Notes: a model not told the origin generated them from the sequence alone. 48,037 nt of DNA from Dehalococcoidia bacterium (GCA_016930155.1 JAFGHL010000092.1:1-48037); one strand, 5' to 3'; positions 1 to 9,855 are shown, counted from the stretch's first letter. Program-made: numbers and translations.

Positions 1-407
1 CTCATTGAATCACAGAACGCCCATGGAGTATGCTTATACAACGGCCGGATTCTAAGCGCTGCTGCTGCTAAACGCGGGGGAAGGTCACAATCATCAAATG
101 ATGTTAATCCATATTTTGCAAGAACGGTATTCTCTATACGTTTTCTTCTTACCGAGCCATATTTATTTGCTACTATTTCAGAAATCTTGCGTACTCCCAT
201 ATGCCCAGTTATTTCTTTCTTAGCATCTTCTATTATTTCAGGTTCATGTATTGACCCAGTAGATAGCACAGAAATAAAATCACCTAGTCTATCCATTTTG
301 GTGTCATGCTCAAACCTTAAAATATTATCACCTCTTGTTACCATCCTATCTGATATTAGGATTATCTCTATCCCCTTATTAGCTTTAGCGGCGATAATTT
401 GTGTCAT
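1..407 (-). CDS. Proteasome beta-like Ntn-hydrolase family protein (partial, runs off left edge)
   Basis: Not in ORF track because it has no stop inside the window. Reverse-strand translation from ATG at 407 (SD AGGGAGG just upstream): MTQIIAAKANKGIEIILISDRMVTRGDNILRFEHDTKMDRLGDFISVLSTGSIHEPEIIEDAKKEITGHMGVRKISEIVANKYGSVRRKRIENTVLAKYGL...; open to position 1. Pattern (T-x-I-x-A-K...G...SDR.VT.G....TK...L.D....STGS) resembles proteasome beta/HslV. Confidence 0.5.
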   Translation of the reverse strand, partial: MTQIIAAKANKGIEIILISDRMVTRGDNILRFEHDTKMDRLGDFISVLSTGSIHEPEIIEDAKKEITGHMGVRKISEIVANKYGSVRRKRIENTVLAKYGLTSFDDCDLPPRLAAAALRIRPLYKHTPWAFCDSM

Positions 408-605
408 CCTTTGCCTCCCTATCCTTATTTGATATTCACTAATAATATTATCATGATAGTGGTTTGTATTAATACATTGCTTGTATGTATAGCGATATTC
501 TTTATCTATAATCATTAAATTACTCCATACATATTACTAATCATTGTTGACATGTTCTTTTGTGATGGTACAATAGTTATAATTTGTGATTGAGAGGTAC
601 AGGGT

Positions 606-854
606 ATGAGTAGCAGGATTAGCAGGGAGGCAAGGCGGATAGCAGTCCGAGACTTTATCCAAAATGGGAAACTCCGTTGTCAATGTAATTATCCTTTTCA
701 TACTAACCATATAGGAACAGGGTGTTCTACTATAGTTAAACGACCGCGTCCCCATATTCGTTGGGGCAGCGATCCACACTTTCTTAAGCAAAGCGACATT
801 ATCATTGTATGTACCCCTTGTTATGTGCAAATTGAGGACGAATATAAGAAATAA
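606..854 (+). CDS. Small Cys/His-rich hypothetical protein
   Basis: 82 aa ORF; CQC...H..H..GTGC...CTPC pattern suggests metal binding; GAGAGG upstream. Confidence 0.45.
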   Translation: MSSRISREARRIAVRDFIQNGKLRCQCNYPFHTNHIGTGCSTIVKRPRPHIRWGSDPHFLKQSDIIIVCTPCYVQIEDEYKK

Positions 855-1284
855 TATTTGTTATTTCATAAATTCGCCTATTCGGGAATTTAAGTAATAT
901 ATATGGAGGATTTACTATTGATTTATCTGCATCCCAAACAAGATGAATGCTGATTTCGTATTCCGGCGTCAGAATTTCATCTTTTTGATAGTGGCGTTTT
1001 GCTAATATAGTAGATAGTTTACAGCAGAATTTATAGAGATAATCAGTATTTTGTGCATCTCCACGACATTCTATGAAGATACTTGCGTAGTGAGAGTTAT
1101 CACCTTGGCAACTTTCAGTCGTCTTGATATTCGGGAATGTATTAAGTAACTCAATCATATCTTTAAGTTGTTCGTCTACATTCTCAAATACATTGAGACT
1201 AATTCGGGCTTTTATTTGCCTATGCGGGGTATAGCCACTTGGTATTAGAGGACAATTCTTACAGTTGTAGGCTCTTTTCCCCAT
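802..1284 (-). CDS. Hypothetical protein
   Basis: 160 aa ORF with N-terminal CKNCPL and ESCQGD...YASIFIEC motif; convergent, 3' overlap with the 606-854 ORF. Confidence 0.55.
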   Translation of the reverse strand: MGKRAYNCKNCPLIPSGYTPHRQIKARISLNVFENVDEQLKDMIELLNTFPNIKTTESCQGDNSHYASIFIECRGDAQNTDYLYKFCCKLSTILAKRHYQKDEILTPEYEISIHLVWDADKSIVNPPYILLKFPNRRIYEITNIISYIRPQFAHNKGYIQ

Positions 1285-1547
1285 CTACCTCACCCCCCAT
1301 CCATAAAGGGCTGAAAAATAGGGGAGTGGGGTGTGGTGCCCCACTTTTGGGGCAGATGGCTGACTTTTAGGACAAGTGGCACTTGTGGGGCAAAGCCATG
1401 ACGCACTTCTTAATAATCTGTTAATAATCTTAGTACATAATCAGTTATAGCGCAGGCTTTCAGGGAAGCTTACACGATATCGACAACTATATTGATAGCC
1501 ATTATAATACAATTATAAACGCCCTCCGCCCTACGGATTAAGATCGA

Positions 1548-3722
1548 GTGAACAGCTACAGGCACGTCCTTACCGCAACTTTCAGGATACTGTGCGCCTG
1601 CCTTATTTTGACCTGCCTTTATACAGGCCTATTTTACGGAAGGGTTGATGCGGCGCCACCCGTCATCTCAGGCTCACCGCCCAGCGGCGTGGTGGGTACA
1701 CCCTACAGCACCAGTTTCTCTGCCACCTGCAACAGCACAGCCTGCTCTGCTGGAGCCGTCTGGTCCATTTCCGGCACACCCCCGGGCCTGGTAGCCTCCG
1801 GCAGGACCATTACAGGAACACCGACTGCGCAGGGCACCTACTCAATAGACGTAAGCATCAACGATCCCACCTGGGGTAGCTCCACTGAATCTTACATCAT
1901 CTATATAACTGTACCCGCCCTGACCTTCTCCACCACGAGCATACCCACGGCGGCCGTGAGGCAGGCTTATTCGGCCAGCATCGTCGCCACGGGGGGCACC
2001 GGCACCATCAGCTATGCCATGACCAGCGGCACGCTGCCGTCCGGACTCACCTTCAACAACGGCCAGATATCAGGCACGCCCGCCAGCGGCACGTCGGGAA
2101 GCTATTCCATCACCGTCACAGCCACGGCGGGAAGCTCTACGGCACAGCAGAGTTACACCCTGACCGTTGAGAGAGGAAGTTACGATCTGACCGTCAGCAT
2201 CTCTTCCGGCCTGGAGGAGGGGCAGACCCGTGTTTACCTGAACAATACGCCCAGGGCCACGCTGCGGGGAGGCGAATCGTACAAGATTACCGGGCTGGAT
2301 CCCGACACGACATCGATAATATCGGTGGACAATATAGTAACGCCATCGGGGCGAACCGACATCCAGTACAGGGCGGAGTCCAACTCCGCCTCCGTCAGCG
2401 GCGGGATCAGCCAGTTGCAGTTCACGTACTATCCCGAATACGACATCGAGATCACCAGCAGCCCCACCGGCATAGCATCGATGAGCGGGTCCGGATGGCA
2501 CCGCGAGGGCAAGCCGCTCAACGTCAGCGCACCGCAGGAAGTGGCCAAGGACGCCGAATCCCAGTACAGGTTCGCCTACTGGCTGACGCCGACAGGCGAA
2601 AAGATCAGTTCGGCCACCCTCAATACCGTTGTCGAGGCGGCCGGCAAGTATATTGCGACCTACGACATGTATTACAGGCTTACCGTGGATTCGAAATACG
2701 GCAATACAACGGGGGGAGGGTGGCAGAAGGCCGGCAGCACCGTTAAGTGGAGCGTGTCCCCGGAAGAGGTGGCCATGCCCGGCATCGCCGGCTTCTTCGG
2801 CGGCAAGTTCAAGGCGCTGCTCACCTCGGGTTCCGCGCTTATAGAAGGGCCCAAGACCGTAACCGTGCAGTGGGACCCCGACTACTCGACGCCGGCGGTT
2901 ACCATCCCCATAACCGTGCTGGTAATTGCCGGGCTCATCTACGGCATCTATGCCCTGACCCGCCGCGGCCGCGTACCCCAACCAGTCAACCCCTGGACTA
3001 CACAGGTACAACAACCACCGCCTCCTCCTCCTCCGGTCTATTACCCACCTTATCCTGCCATGCCTCTACCACCACTACAGCCACCTCAGGCCGCCATACC
3101 TCCGCAGACAACTGTGGTCATGATCGGAGAAGGGCTCAAGAAGCCGCAGAGCACGCGCGAGCAGCTCATGGAGAAATTCGGCGAATTGCTGCAAAAATAC
3201 GAGGATGAGCTGTCCCAGGGGCGTGATCTGCCTGCGCCGACCATGCAGGAGCTGCCCGAGATGGCCACCCTGATCGATAAGAAGGAGCTGCCCGCGCCCG
3301 AATACGCCGGAGCCGTTGACTCCACGGCCAGGGAAGAATCGACCGTGGAGGAATGCGGCTCGACCTCCAAGAAGCTGTTGCGCACCGTCGTTACGCAGTG
3401 GAAAAACGCATCCATCAAACCTGTCACGGTGATACCGGGCGATAAGAAAAGCGCGGCGCTGGCGGGCGGAAGGACGGTCACCTGGACTCGTGAGTCATAC
3501 AATGAATGGGAGATGCATATCTGCAAGCTGCCGCTGGGGCACAAGGGCATGCATAAGGGCGTCACCGAGATCGTCTATAGCGTGCTTGACACTATCAGCG
3601 AGGAACGCGACTACGGGCCCAAGCAGCCGCTGAAACCACCCATTCCACACTACACCGACGGCATGCCGGAGATCAATATACCCGCATCGCAGATCATACC
3701 ACCCGACCAGTTGCCGGCCTGA
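1548..3722 (+). CDS. Secreted/surface protein with putative Ig-like (He_PIG) repeats, one C-terminal TM helix, polyproline linker and cytoplasmic domain
   Basis: GTG start; signal peptide; ISGTPPGLVASGRTITGTPTAQGTYSI and SGTLPSGLTFNNGQISGTPASGTSGSYSITVTAT repeats; TM ITVLVIAGLIYGIYAL followed by RRGR; PPPPPPPVYYPPYP linker. Confidence 0.8.
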   Translation: MNSYRHVLTATFRILCACLILTCLYTGLFYGRVDAAPPVISGSPPSGVVGTPYSTSFSATCNSTACSAGAVWSISGTPPGLVASGRTITGTPTAQGTYSIDVSINDPTWGSSTESYIIYITVPALTFSTTSIPTAAVRQAYSASIVATGGTGTISYAMTSGTLPSGLTFNNGQISGTPASGTSGSYSITVTATAGSSTAQQSYTLTVERGSYDLTVSISSGLEEGQTRVYLNNTPRATLRGGESYKITGLDPDTTSIISVDNIVTPSGRTDIQYRAESNSASVSGGISQLQFTYYPEYDIEITSSPTGIASMSGSGWHREGKPLNVSAPQEVAKDAESQYRFAYWLTPTGEKISSATLNTVVEAAGKYIATYDMYYRLTVDSKYGNTTGGGWQKAGSTVKWSVSPEEVAMPGIAGFFGGKFKALLTSGSALIEGPKTVTVQWDPDYSTPAVTIPITVLVIAGLIYGIYALTRRGRVPQPVNPWTTQVQQPPPPPPPVYYPPYPAMPLPPLQPPQAAIPPQTTVVMIGEGLKKPQSTREQLMEKFGELLQKYEDELSQGRDLPAPTMQELPEMATLIDKKELPAPEYAGAVDSTAREESTVEECGSTSKKLLRTVVTQWKNASIKPVTVIPGDKKSAALAGGRTVTWTRESYNEWEMHICKLPLGHKGMHKGVTEIVYSVLDTISEERDYGPKQPLKPPIPHYTDGMPEINIPASQIIPPDQLPA

Positions 3723-3774
3723 CCAGCCATAAACTGCACGACCAGCGAAAACGTTTTATAATCATCAATAGCGA

Positions 3775-6411
3775 ATGTTTAATCTCCTGAAACGCATGGC
3801 AAGGCCGTCGCTTGCGGCACTGGCGCTGGCGTTGTCTCTCTCTATCATACCCCTGCCCGCGCAGGCCGGACGCATGATCTGGAGCACGGTGGACACACCC
3901 GGTATCCAGTTCAATGTCGTTTCCAGCCCCGGCGAGATCAACTTCCTGGCCCAGTCCAGGGACGGCCGCACTTTTTATTCTTCGGACACATCGCAGGGCA
4001 GACTATATCGATCGGACGACTCGGGAGTGAGCTGGCTGGAGATCAGCGGCAATCTGATTGCAGCCGGGGCCGGACTTCCAGCCTGGAATATATCCGTCTC
4101 TCCCGACAACCCACAGTTCGTCGCCGTGGTGACCAGTTCCGGCAACCGTCCCAGGCAGGTTTACGTCTCGCAGGATGGAGGGCAAACGTGGAACGACACG
4201 GCCTTCCCCACCGCTGCCGACATCGGCGCGCTGGCAATATCCCCTTACTACGGGATTTGCGATATCGCAGCCGGCACTCGTTCAGGCGGCGCGGGCGATG
4301 TCTATATATACAAGGTCGGCGGCGTGGGCGGCGCCTGGTCCGCGCAGGGATTTAGCGGCGACGTGCTGTCTATATGCTTTCCATCGTCCTACCGGGCTGA
4401 TCCCTCCATAGCCGTGCTTTACTCCACTGCCGCAGGCGCCTTTTTCAACGCGGGCGTACATGATCTGAATGCCAATACCACCAGCTGGGATACGGTCTTC
4501 GGCGGCAACCCGCCCGAGATAACGGTGAGCGGGGCAGGCGGATCACCCAAAGCTGCGCAGATAGTGAGCGGTTGCCTTCAGCTCACAGCCGATTACTCGG
4601 GACAGGCGCCCGCATTGTGCCGGGCCTATATAAGCATCGATGCGCCGGGCGCCAACTCCGGTATATTCAGGGTGGATGACGCCGTGGTCTATCAGCTGAT
4701 GGCCGCGCAGCCCAACCGCCGCATCTCCAGCATAGCCTATTACGGCACCTATTCGGGCGGCAAACTGCTGGCGGGAGCGGTAACCGGTGACGCCGCGCAG
4801 GGTACGGTGTTGACCTGGTTCACCGATACTCCCATGACCTGTCCCACCGCCTGCTGGTACCAGACCGAGAAGCCGCCTACCGGCGCCGCCGCCTCCGGCT
4901 ACGGCAATGCCATTGTGATGTGGTCGCCTGACGGCAGCCGCGCTTTTTGCGGCACCGGGTCGGCGATGCTCAACGGCCCGGCCGCCTGGCCGGGAGGATA
5001 TCTCATCGGCACGCCGCTGGACGAATCCGCCTTCTCACTGAGCAAAGACAACGGTAAGACCTGGAACCAGCTCAGCCTGATAGATACACAGCTTAGCTTT
5101 CTCTCGGACGTGGCCGTCAGGGCGGATTCCAGCGTGATCTACCTGGCCTCGATCAACGATTCCGCCGCAGGCCTGGACAGCATCTGGCGCTCGGGCGGGT
5201 CGGTTACCGGCAAATCCTGGGAGCGCGTGCTCTGCCTGCCCGCGGCCCGCAACGACATCATACTGCGCATGAGCAACTACGGGAACGACAGGGCGATTTT
5301 TATGTCCTCACGCGGCACGGACGACCTGCGACAATCGCAGGACGGCGGACAGACCTGGAAAGCGCAACTTCCTGCAATGAATGTGACCGACTTCTCGGTT
5401 ACTATGATCGATAACACGCGCTATCTGTATGTTATCTCCATATCCTCCATGCGCAGAGCGAACGCTTCAAAGCTGACGCCGCAGTGGTCGCAGCAGGCGC
5501 TCGTTACACTGAACGGCTGCCACACTATCTTTGCCGCTCCCAACGGCATTGTGGTGGTGGGAGGCGACGGCTCCGACAACAGAGTGGCTGCTTCCTCCGA
5601 CGCCGGCCCATTTGCGGTTACGTCGTATTTGCCGTCCTCAGGCAATATCCACGCCGTGCTTGACTACAGGTTCAGCGACACTGCGGTAATATACGCCGCC
5701 GGCGACTCGGCAGACAGCGATATCTACTACTGGCTGATCGGCTACAGCCGCGATTGGGACATTATGGGAGCGCCCTCGTCGGGCTTCCGGGGTCTGGCCC
5801 AGATGGGCACGCTCTATGGAGCCGCAGCCTCCGCGGGTGGCTCCTCCGTCGACAGGACGCTCTATCCTGAGTCGCTGGGGCCTCCTGTAATCGAATGGGA
5901 CATGCTGACCACGGGACTGCCCGCGGGAGTGGTATTTACCCGTGAGCCTGTTTCGCTCAAACTGTCATCGGGCGTCAACCTCTGGGCCATAGACAACAGG
6001 CCGTACGATTATACGGCGGGCACGGGAAGCCTGTGGACTTTCTGCGACTGTCTCTCCCCCTCTCCCCGCTACAGCCTGCCGTCCCCATCGCCTGCACAAC
6101 AGGAGACGGCGCCCCAACCCCTCCCTCCCACAACTCCCGTGATCCCGGCGCCGCAGACCGAAACGCCTGAATCCACTCTGCCGGGCACGTCGGATAATAT
6201 CCAGTCGACACCAGCCACCCCATCGCCAAAGTTTACGACTCCACCCCCGGATACGCCATCGCCTGCAGGCGCCACGGATAACGCCACCCTCAATCTATCC
6301 ACACTATTCACCAACGACATCTATCTATGGATATGCGCCGTAGTGGCTGTCCTGGCCATTGTGCTGATCGTAGTATTGATCGCGAACTCCATCTCGCGCA
6401 GGCGTATTTAA
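3775..6411 (+). CDS. Secreted BNR/sialidase-like beta-propeller repeat protein with C-terminal TM anchor
   Basis: Signal peptide; repeated S.D.G.TW motifs (SDDSGVSWLEI, SQDGGQTWND, SKDNGKTWNQL, SQDGGQTWKA); Pro/Thr-rich stalk; terminal TM ICAVVAVLAIVLIVVLIANSI + RRRI. Confidence 0.8.
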   Translation: MFNLLKRMARPSLAALALALSLSIIPLPAQAGRMIWSTVDTPGIQFNVVSSPGEINFLAQSRDGRTFYSSDTSQGRLYRSDDSGVSWLEISGNLIAAGAGLPAWNISVSPDNPQFVAVVTSSGNRPRQVYVSQDGGQTWNDTAFPTAADIGALAISPYYGICDIAAGTRSGGAGDVYIYKVGGVGGAWSAQGFSGDVLSICFPSSYRADPSIAVLYSTAAGAFFNAGVHDLNANTTSWDTVFGGNPPEITVSGAGGSPKAAQIVSGCLQLTADYSGQAPALCRAYISIDAPGANSGIFRVDDAVVYQLMAAQPNRRISSIAYYGTYSGGKLLAGAVTGDAAQGTVLTWFTDTPMTCPTACWYQTEKPPTGAAASGYGNAIVMWSPDGSRAFCGTGSAMLNGPAAWPGGYLIGTPLDESAFSLSKDNGKTWNQLSLIDTQLSFLSDVAVRADSSVIYLASINDSAAGLDSIWRSGGSVTGKSWERVLCLPAARNDIILRMSNYGNDRAIFMSSRGTDDLRQSQDGGQTWKAQLPAMNVTDFSVTMIDNTRYLYVISISSMRRANASKLTPQWSQQALVTLNGCHTIFAAPNGIVVVGGDGSDNRVAASSDAGPFAVTSYLPSSGNIHAVLDYRFSDTAVIYAAGDSADSDIYYWLIGYSRDWDIMGAPSSGFRGLAQMGTLYGAAASAGGSSVDRTLYPESLGPPVIEWDMLTTGLPAGVVFTREPVSLKLSSGVNLWAIDNRPYDYTAGTGSLWTFCDCLSPSPRYSLPSPSPAQQETAPQPLPPTTPVIPAPQTETPESTLPGTSDNIQSTPATPSPKFTTPPPDTPSPAGATDNATLNLSTLFTNDIYLWICAVVAVLAIVLIVVLIANSISRRRI

Positions 6412-6439
6412 AACCTGCATGGCAGTCGCCACCCCACTG

Positions 6440-7453
6440 TTACGCTCCGGGCTGGGGATGGCGCAGCGCACTGCGCCTGGCGATCACCACCTGTGCCGCC
6501 TCGCGCCCTCGCTTCAGCGCCGATAAATAGATAGCCCTGAGATTCTGGGGCTTGAGCTTTTCGCCGTTGGCGCACCACTGATAGATGGCCTGCCCGATGG
6601 TATAGGTACCGGCATAGGCCACGGCAATTTTGGGTATGATGCCAAAGGCCGGTATCAGACCGACCAGCATTCTGGCCAACTGTCTCCAGAGAAAGGCGCC
6701 GCCCACCACGGCGGTCAACTTGGGGGCGGTCTCTTTCCAGTCTGCCGTCATTCCCATAGCCAGTGTTATTTTATAGGCCATGAGCGCCTGGTTCTTGGTC
6801 AGGATCACCATGTCGGCTATATTGAGCGGCAAGTCGAGAAATATGTTGATCTCGGCCAGTCCCGTGGTGAGGCTGTAGGTGCTGTTGACCAGGCATGTAT
6901 CATCGATCAACTTGCGGCAGGCCGCTTCGCGCAGCATAGGGAGATTGCGCGCAAGCTGAACCTCCCGTCCCGGGCAGGCGCGCAGCATGGCCGGCGCCAG
7001 CACCCTGATAAGTGATTCACGGTCCACCGGATTCACAGCCACCGTCTCTGCATCCTGCCATCCCTGAGTATCTATCGCCACATTCTTCCCAACCTGTGCC
7101 GGATCACTCCGGCTGTAACAGACGATTACAGGGATCTTATCCTGTTTCAGCCATTTGAAGACATCTTTCTCACGTCTGCAATCGTCTCCGGGTCCATCGA
7201 TTATTAAAATGGCCAGCGTGCACGTGCCCGCCGGCATCTCGCCGCCCAGGCCGTACTCGCGTACCTGAGGTATAAGTCCGCTTTCCTGCGAACGCGGCCC
7301 GGTGAGCAATTGAGTAACCAGCAGAGATCTCCCCTGAACCTCTTCACCCAGCACCGCCAGGTGAAAGGGTGATTCAGCCTGCCGGCGGATGGCGTTGAGA
7401 TCCACCTCGCGCAGCAGTTTGAAGCCGGCCGCAAGGTCAGGCCACTTAGGCAT
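6440..7453 (-). CDS. DUF697-type protein with degenerate GTPase-like N-terminal domain
   Basis: C-terminal TTGLAEINIFLDLPLNIADMVILTKNQALMAYKI...GLIPAFGIIPKIAVAYAGTYTIGQAI resembles DUF697; N-terminal LAVLGEEVQGRSLL resembles Walker A with K replaced by R. Confidence 0.6.
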   Translation of the reverse strand: MPKWPDLAAGFKLLREVDLNAIRRQAESPFHLAVLGEEVQGRSLLVTQLLTGPRSQESGLIPQVREYGLGGEMPAGTCTLAILIIDGPGDDCRREKDVFKWLKQDKIPVIVCYSRSDPAQVGKNVAIDTQGWQDAETVAVNPVDRESLIRVLAPAMLRACPGREVQLARNLPMLREAACRKLIDDTCLVNSTYSLTTGLAEINIFLDLPLNIADMVILTKNQALMAYKITLAMGMTADWKETAPKLTAVVGGAFLWRQLARMLVGLIPAFGIIPKIAVAYAGTYTIGQAIYQWCANGEKLKPQNLRAIYLSALKRGREAAQVVIARRSALRHPQPGA

Positions 7454-7543
7454 ATATACTCCCCATAGCCTAAAGTTTAGCGCAACCTCCGTCTTTATGG
7501 CTATAATCCGGCAACGACGGCATGTTAAAATCTGTATGGCAGA

Positions 7544-7563
7544 GGCGGGTCTTCAGACCCGCC
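7544..7563. repeat. Perfect GC-rich hairpin upstream of the DUF2284 gene
   Basis: GGCGGGTC-TTCA-GACCCGCC. Confidence 0.7.
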
Positions 7564-7593
7564 CGTATTAAGGCGGCAAGGAGCATTAAAATT

Positions 7594-8256
7594 ATGCAGA
7601 AAAAGAATACTCAGGCTATTCCTCTGTCAATTAAAACGAAGGGGAAAAAGTTGAAAGCCGACCTGGAACTGCTGAGGTCCAAAGCGCTGGAGCTCGGGGC
7701 GGCTGGCGCCGAGATCATCAGGGCCAATCAGCTTGTGGTGGATGAGCGCGTCAGGCTTAAATGCTCGATACCGCGCTGTTTGCGAGTTGGCGAGACGCCG
7801 AACTGTCCCCCACATGCGCCCGACCTCGACCTGGTCAGAAAGGCCTTCGCCAGATACTCATACGGTATATTGATAAAAACCCTGGTGGAACCTCTGGAGG
7901 ACTATGCGCCGGGAAAATCCAGAGACAACAGCGGCACCGATCGCAGCCTGCTCTTTCACCAGAAGACCGCCAAGATCGTTTACGAGATCGAGCGCATGGC
8001 TTACCAGCATGGGTACGCGCTCGCCATGGGCTTGGGAGGCGGATCCTGCAAAGATTACCTCTGCCATGGTCTGGTCTGCCAGTTCATGGATAGCGGGAGA
8101 TGCCGTTTCCCGCTCAGGGCCAGGCCGGCCATGGAGGCGCTGGGCATCGACGTGGTGGATATAATCAGCAAGGTCGGTTGGACTGCTTATCCGCTGCTGG
8201 GCGAGGCCAGCGAGATCCCCTGCGCCACCTCCGTAGGGCTGGTGCTAATCGACTGA
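7594..8256 (+). CDS. DUF2284 family predicted metal-binding protein
   Basis: LKCSIPRCLRVGETPNCPPHAPDLDLVRKAF and GGSCKDYLCHGLVCQFMDSGRCRFPLRARPAMEALGIDV; ORF open from 7522 but AAGGAG SD supports ATG at 7594. Confidence 0.8.
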   Translation: MQKKNTQAIPLSIKTKGKKLKADLELLRSKALELGAAGAEIIRANQLVVDERVRLKCSIPRCLRVGETPNCPPHAPDLDLVRKAFARYSYGILIKTLVEPLEDYAPGKSRDNSGTDRSLLFHQKTAKIVYEIERMAYQHGYALAMGLGGGSCKDYLCHGLVCQFMDSGRCRFPLRARPAMEALGIDVVDIISKVGWTAYPLLGEASEIPCATSVGLVLID

Positions 8257-8271
8257 AACAAGGAGGACGAT

Positions 8272-8433
8272 ATGGTCAGAAGCGCAATGGAGATAACCGA
8301 GGAATTCCTGTCGGACGATCCCAAAAAATGGGGCAAGCTGGCAAGCGATATCACCTGCCGGCGGCTGGAGCTGCTGCTGCTGCGCGAGATATTAATGGAG
8401 TTAAAGCGGCTGAACCAGGGCAAACCGGATTAG
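8272..8433 (+). CDS. Small hypothetical protein (53 aa)
   Basis: Below ORF-track cutoff; AAGGAGGACGAT SD before ATG; MVRSAMEITEEFLSDDPKKWGKLASDITCRRLELLLLREILMELKRLNQGKPD; follows DUF2284 gene. Confidence 0.6.
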   Translation: MVRSAMEITEEFLSDDPKKWGKLASDITCRRLELLLLREILMELKRLNQGKPD

Positions 8434-8442
8434 CCGAATTCT

Positions 8443-9792
8443 TCAGCCTTTCCAGAAAGGGTTGTAATATCCTTTGGATTTTTCCTTCGATATTTTGTGC
8501 ATATACATCGATCTGTCTGCCCTGTCCAGCATCTCCTTGATGGAAGCCGTCTCCCCGGGAGTACAAATAACAGTGCCAATACTGAGGGATACGCAATACG
8601 TATGGCTTCCCCGCATGTTCAGAATATCGAGTTGCCTGGCCAGTCGCTGCTTAATCACCGGCGCGCTGTCCTGATCTGTCAGCATAGCTAGAACGACAAA
8701 CTCGTCACCACCCAGGCGGCCGATGATATCTGATTCCCGAAATGTATTCTTGAGTACGCCGGCGGTTTCAAGCAGGGCAATATCACCCTCGGCATGGCCG
8801 AGGTTATCGTTGATCCATTTCATACCGTCCAGGTCAGCGTACAGGAGTAACATGCTGTCTTTGGCACGCTTGCTTATTTTCAACTGCTTGTCGGCAATGT
8901 TGAGAAAACCCCTGCGGTTATACAGTCCGGTAAGCTCATCTATTAATGAAAGCGTGCGGAGCTCTACCTCGCTGCGCTTTAAATTGCGGAACATGAGATC
9001 AAAGGGTTTTGCCAGGCCTGTCTGAATCAGCGCCTTGTAGATCAGGTAAAATGAAATGAGTATCAGCAGGTGCCCCAGCATATTCGAGAAGCCATAAACA
9101 CTTGCATAGGTTGTAAACGCAATTTCAGCGGCTATACTTAGAATTATCGACCCCGCTAACAGCCCCAGTACGAAGCGATCGATTGCTTTCCTCTCAATAA
9201 ACAGAAATATCAGGGAACCCGCAAAGATAAGCGAAATGACATACTCGCTGTAAATTTTAAACGGCGTTAAACCGGCGCCTTCCACGAAGCAGGCGGGAAA
9301 GATGCCCCAGTAAAAAATTGACAGCAGCGCAAGTGCGGTCGCCGCCGCATAAATAGCAAACTCCAGGGGCACATTGACTTTCCTGTTGATAAACACAGGC
9401 GCGATGAGAAAAGACAGCGCAACCATATATCTCATCACGATCCATAACTGGGTAGGCAGATCGGCATCAAAGCCCGGGAAAACGACCATACCCTTGTAGG
9501 CAAGAGTATGAAAGATATCGATAATCGCGATAAATAGAAAACTTATGCCGAGGAAGAGCACACTGTTGTTGTCCTGGAAGCGGCGCGAATTCCAGGCTAT
9601 GAGAAATATGCAGGATGCGACTATGATGGAAAAGATTTCAGCGAGGCTGTGAAACAAAAGGTAACTGTACAGGCTGCACCAGTATAAACCGCCGACCACC
9701 GCACACCATGCCGCTATCTGCAGAAGTACATTTACATACCTGCCGGTTACAGAAGGTCCTGAAGTGACTTCTCCCTCAGCCATGCAATCCAA
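8443..9792 (-). CDS. Diguanylate cyclase: MASE3-type membrane sensor + GGDEF
   Basis: N-terminal multi-TM with FLFIAIIDIFHTLAYKGM; LTGLYNRRGF..., GRLGGDEFVVLA, SLSIGTVICTPGE. Confidence 0.9.
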   Translation of the reverse strand: MDCMAEGEVTSGPSVTGRYVNVLLQIAAWCAVVGGLYWCSLYSYLLFHSLAEIFSIIVASCIFLIAWNSRRFQDNNSVLFLGISFLFIAIIDIFHTLAYKGMVVFPGFDADLPTQLWIVMRYMVALSFLIAPVFINRKVNVPLEFAIYAAATALALLSIFYWGIFPACFVEGAGLTPFKIYSEYVISLIFAGSLIFLFIERKAIDRFVLGLLAGSIILSIAAEIAFTTYASVYGFSNMLGHLLILISFYLIYKALIQTGLAKPFDLMFRNLKRSEVELRTLSLIDELTGLYNRRGFLNIADKQLKISKRAKDSMLLLYADLDGMKWINDNLGHAEGDIALLETAGVLKNTFRESDIIGRLGGDEFVVLAMLTDQDSAPVIKQRLARQLDILNMRGSHTYCVSLSIGTVICTPGETASIKEMLDRADRSMYMHKISKEKSKGYYNPFWKG

Positions 9793-9855
9793 ATACCCCT
9801 GAATTAATACCGCAGCATCGGTTCAGTTTCAGTCCCCGCTGCGCCGGCTGTTTTA

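Noticed and set aside
187-432. 81-aa plus-strand ORF
   Set aside because: Antisense to the edge-truncated proteasome-like gene, which has better SD and motif support.
2070-3014. 314-aa minus-strand ORF
   Set aside because: Antisense shadow of the high-GC surface protein gene; low-complexity Gly/Arg-rich translation, no recognisable motifs.
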